NCBI GenBank assembly: GCA_015478775.1
Contig: JADMKP010000007.1
Span: 682,001-746,000, forward strand
Source: Fermentimonas sp.
GTDB taxonomy: Bacteria; Bacteroidota; Bacteroidia; Bacteroidales; Dysgonomonadaceae
Reading direction: 5' to 3'
Length of the DNA: 64,000 nt
Position numbers and translations under genes: made by a program. Below are positions 63,850 through 64,000 of the stretch, in pieces (position 1 is the first letter of the stretch; each line of letters opens with the position of its first letter). Under the pieces are notes generated by a model. The model worked only from the letters and a program-made list of their open reading frames with translations, was not told where the DNA came from and ran no database searches.

Positions 63850-64000
63850 ATGTGTATGAATTTCAGCGATCCCTACAAATCCGCCATGGAATTTGCAACA
63901 AATACTGATAGAAATATCTTTATTACAGGTAAAGCGGGTACTGGCAAAACTACTTTCCTTCGCAATTTTCGTGAACAGACAAACAAGCAAATTGCAATTG
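63850..64000 (+). CDS. Helicase-like P-loop ATPase, 5' end (continues beyond window)
   Basis: From ATG 63850 (or 63856) the frame runs open to the window end and reads MNFSDPYKSAMEFATNTDRN, then IFITGKAGTGKTTFLRNFRE. The Walker A GKAGTGKTT and its surroundings resemble the N-terminus of Pif1/RecD-like helicases, some with HRDC or HTH tails, that are common in Bacteroidetes. Only about 50 residues are visible, so the family is not certain. Confidence 0.7.
   Translation, partial: MCMNFSDPYKSAMEFATNTDRNIFITGKAGTGKTTFLRNFREQTNKQIAI

Overview
The window is AT-rich chromosomal DNA from a member of the Bacteroidota, probably of the order Bacteroidales or a close relative. The signs are: many upstream regions carry the Bacteroidetes -7 box TAnnTTTG, several with a TTTG-like -33 box 18-20 bases upstream; porX, the regulator of the type IX secretion system, is present; the trp operon has the order BEGDCFA; and families common in this phylum occur (DUF3810, DUF6249, DUF1080 lipoproteins, the rocD-ctlX pair, a Bacteroidetes-type GlnK). 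I saw no rRNA, tRNA, insertion sequence or prophage gene.

Layout. 1-5,530: a type II-C CRISPR-Cas locus on the minus strand (cas9, cas1, cas2 cut by the window edge) with a divergent tracrRNA on the plus strand; the repeat-spacer array is not in the window and probably lies to the left. 5,770-9,909: porX, tsaE and a secreted TPR protein. 9,979-13,307: translation genes thrS, infC, rpmI, rplT. 13,410-19,104: a GH43 lipoprotein, a flavin-type split barrel protein, a secreted thioredoxin, an rRNA/tRNA 2'-O-methyltransferase and a secreted S9 peptidase. 19,331-24,300: a copper ATPase, a DUF3810 membrane protein, a lone HMA metal-binding protein and small hypothetical genes. 24,308-25,222: a lipoprotein glycerophosphodiesterase. 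25,276-32,113: a complete tryptophan operon behind a leader with a Trp-Trp peptide and a terminator, i.e. a classical ribosome-mediated attenuator.

32,182-40,500: a DMT transporter, a Gfo/Idh/MocA oxidoreductase, a DUF1080 lipoprotein, ornithine aminotransferase plus CtlX (arginine/citrulline catabolism), MscL, a DUF6249/ECF sigma/membrane-protein operon and a PPK2 kinase. 40,661-47,273 (minus): a CtpA-type protease, coaD, parE and a GNAT-like protein in a tight run, then an MltF-like lytic transglycosylase. 47,455-49,799 (minus): an ammonium operon (outer-membrane protein, GlnK, AmtB). 50,105-56,953: an HHH/outer-membrane protein, an ABC-F ATPase, tcdA and argS. 57,062-64,000: a second S9 peptidase, an mhq-like quinone-detoxification operon (two VOC dioxygenases, a carboxylesterase, then a cupin-like protein), a TolB-like propeller protein and the start of a helicase-like ATPase.

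The most notable non-coding items are the tracrRNA with its self-pairing anti-repeat, the trp attenuator, a dispersed hairpin repeat present at about 5.6 kb and 59.6 kb, a 22-base periodic array upstream of the PPK2 gene, and a small complex of tandem and inverted repeats at 34.2-34.5 kb. Most coding genes are recognisable core or accessory genes; I see no clearly new multi-gene system.
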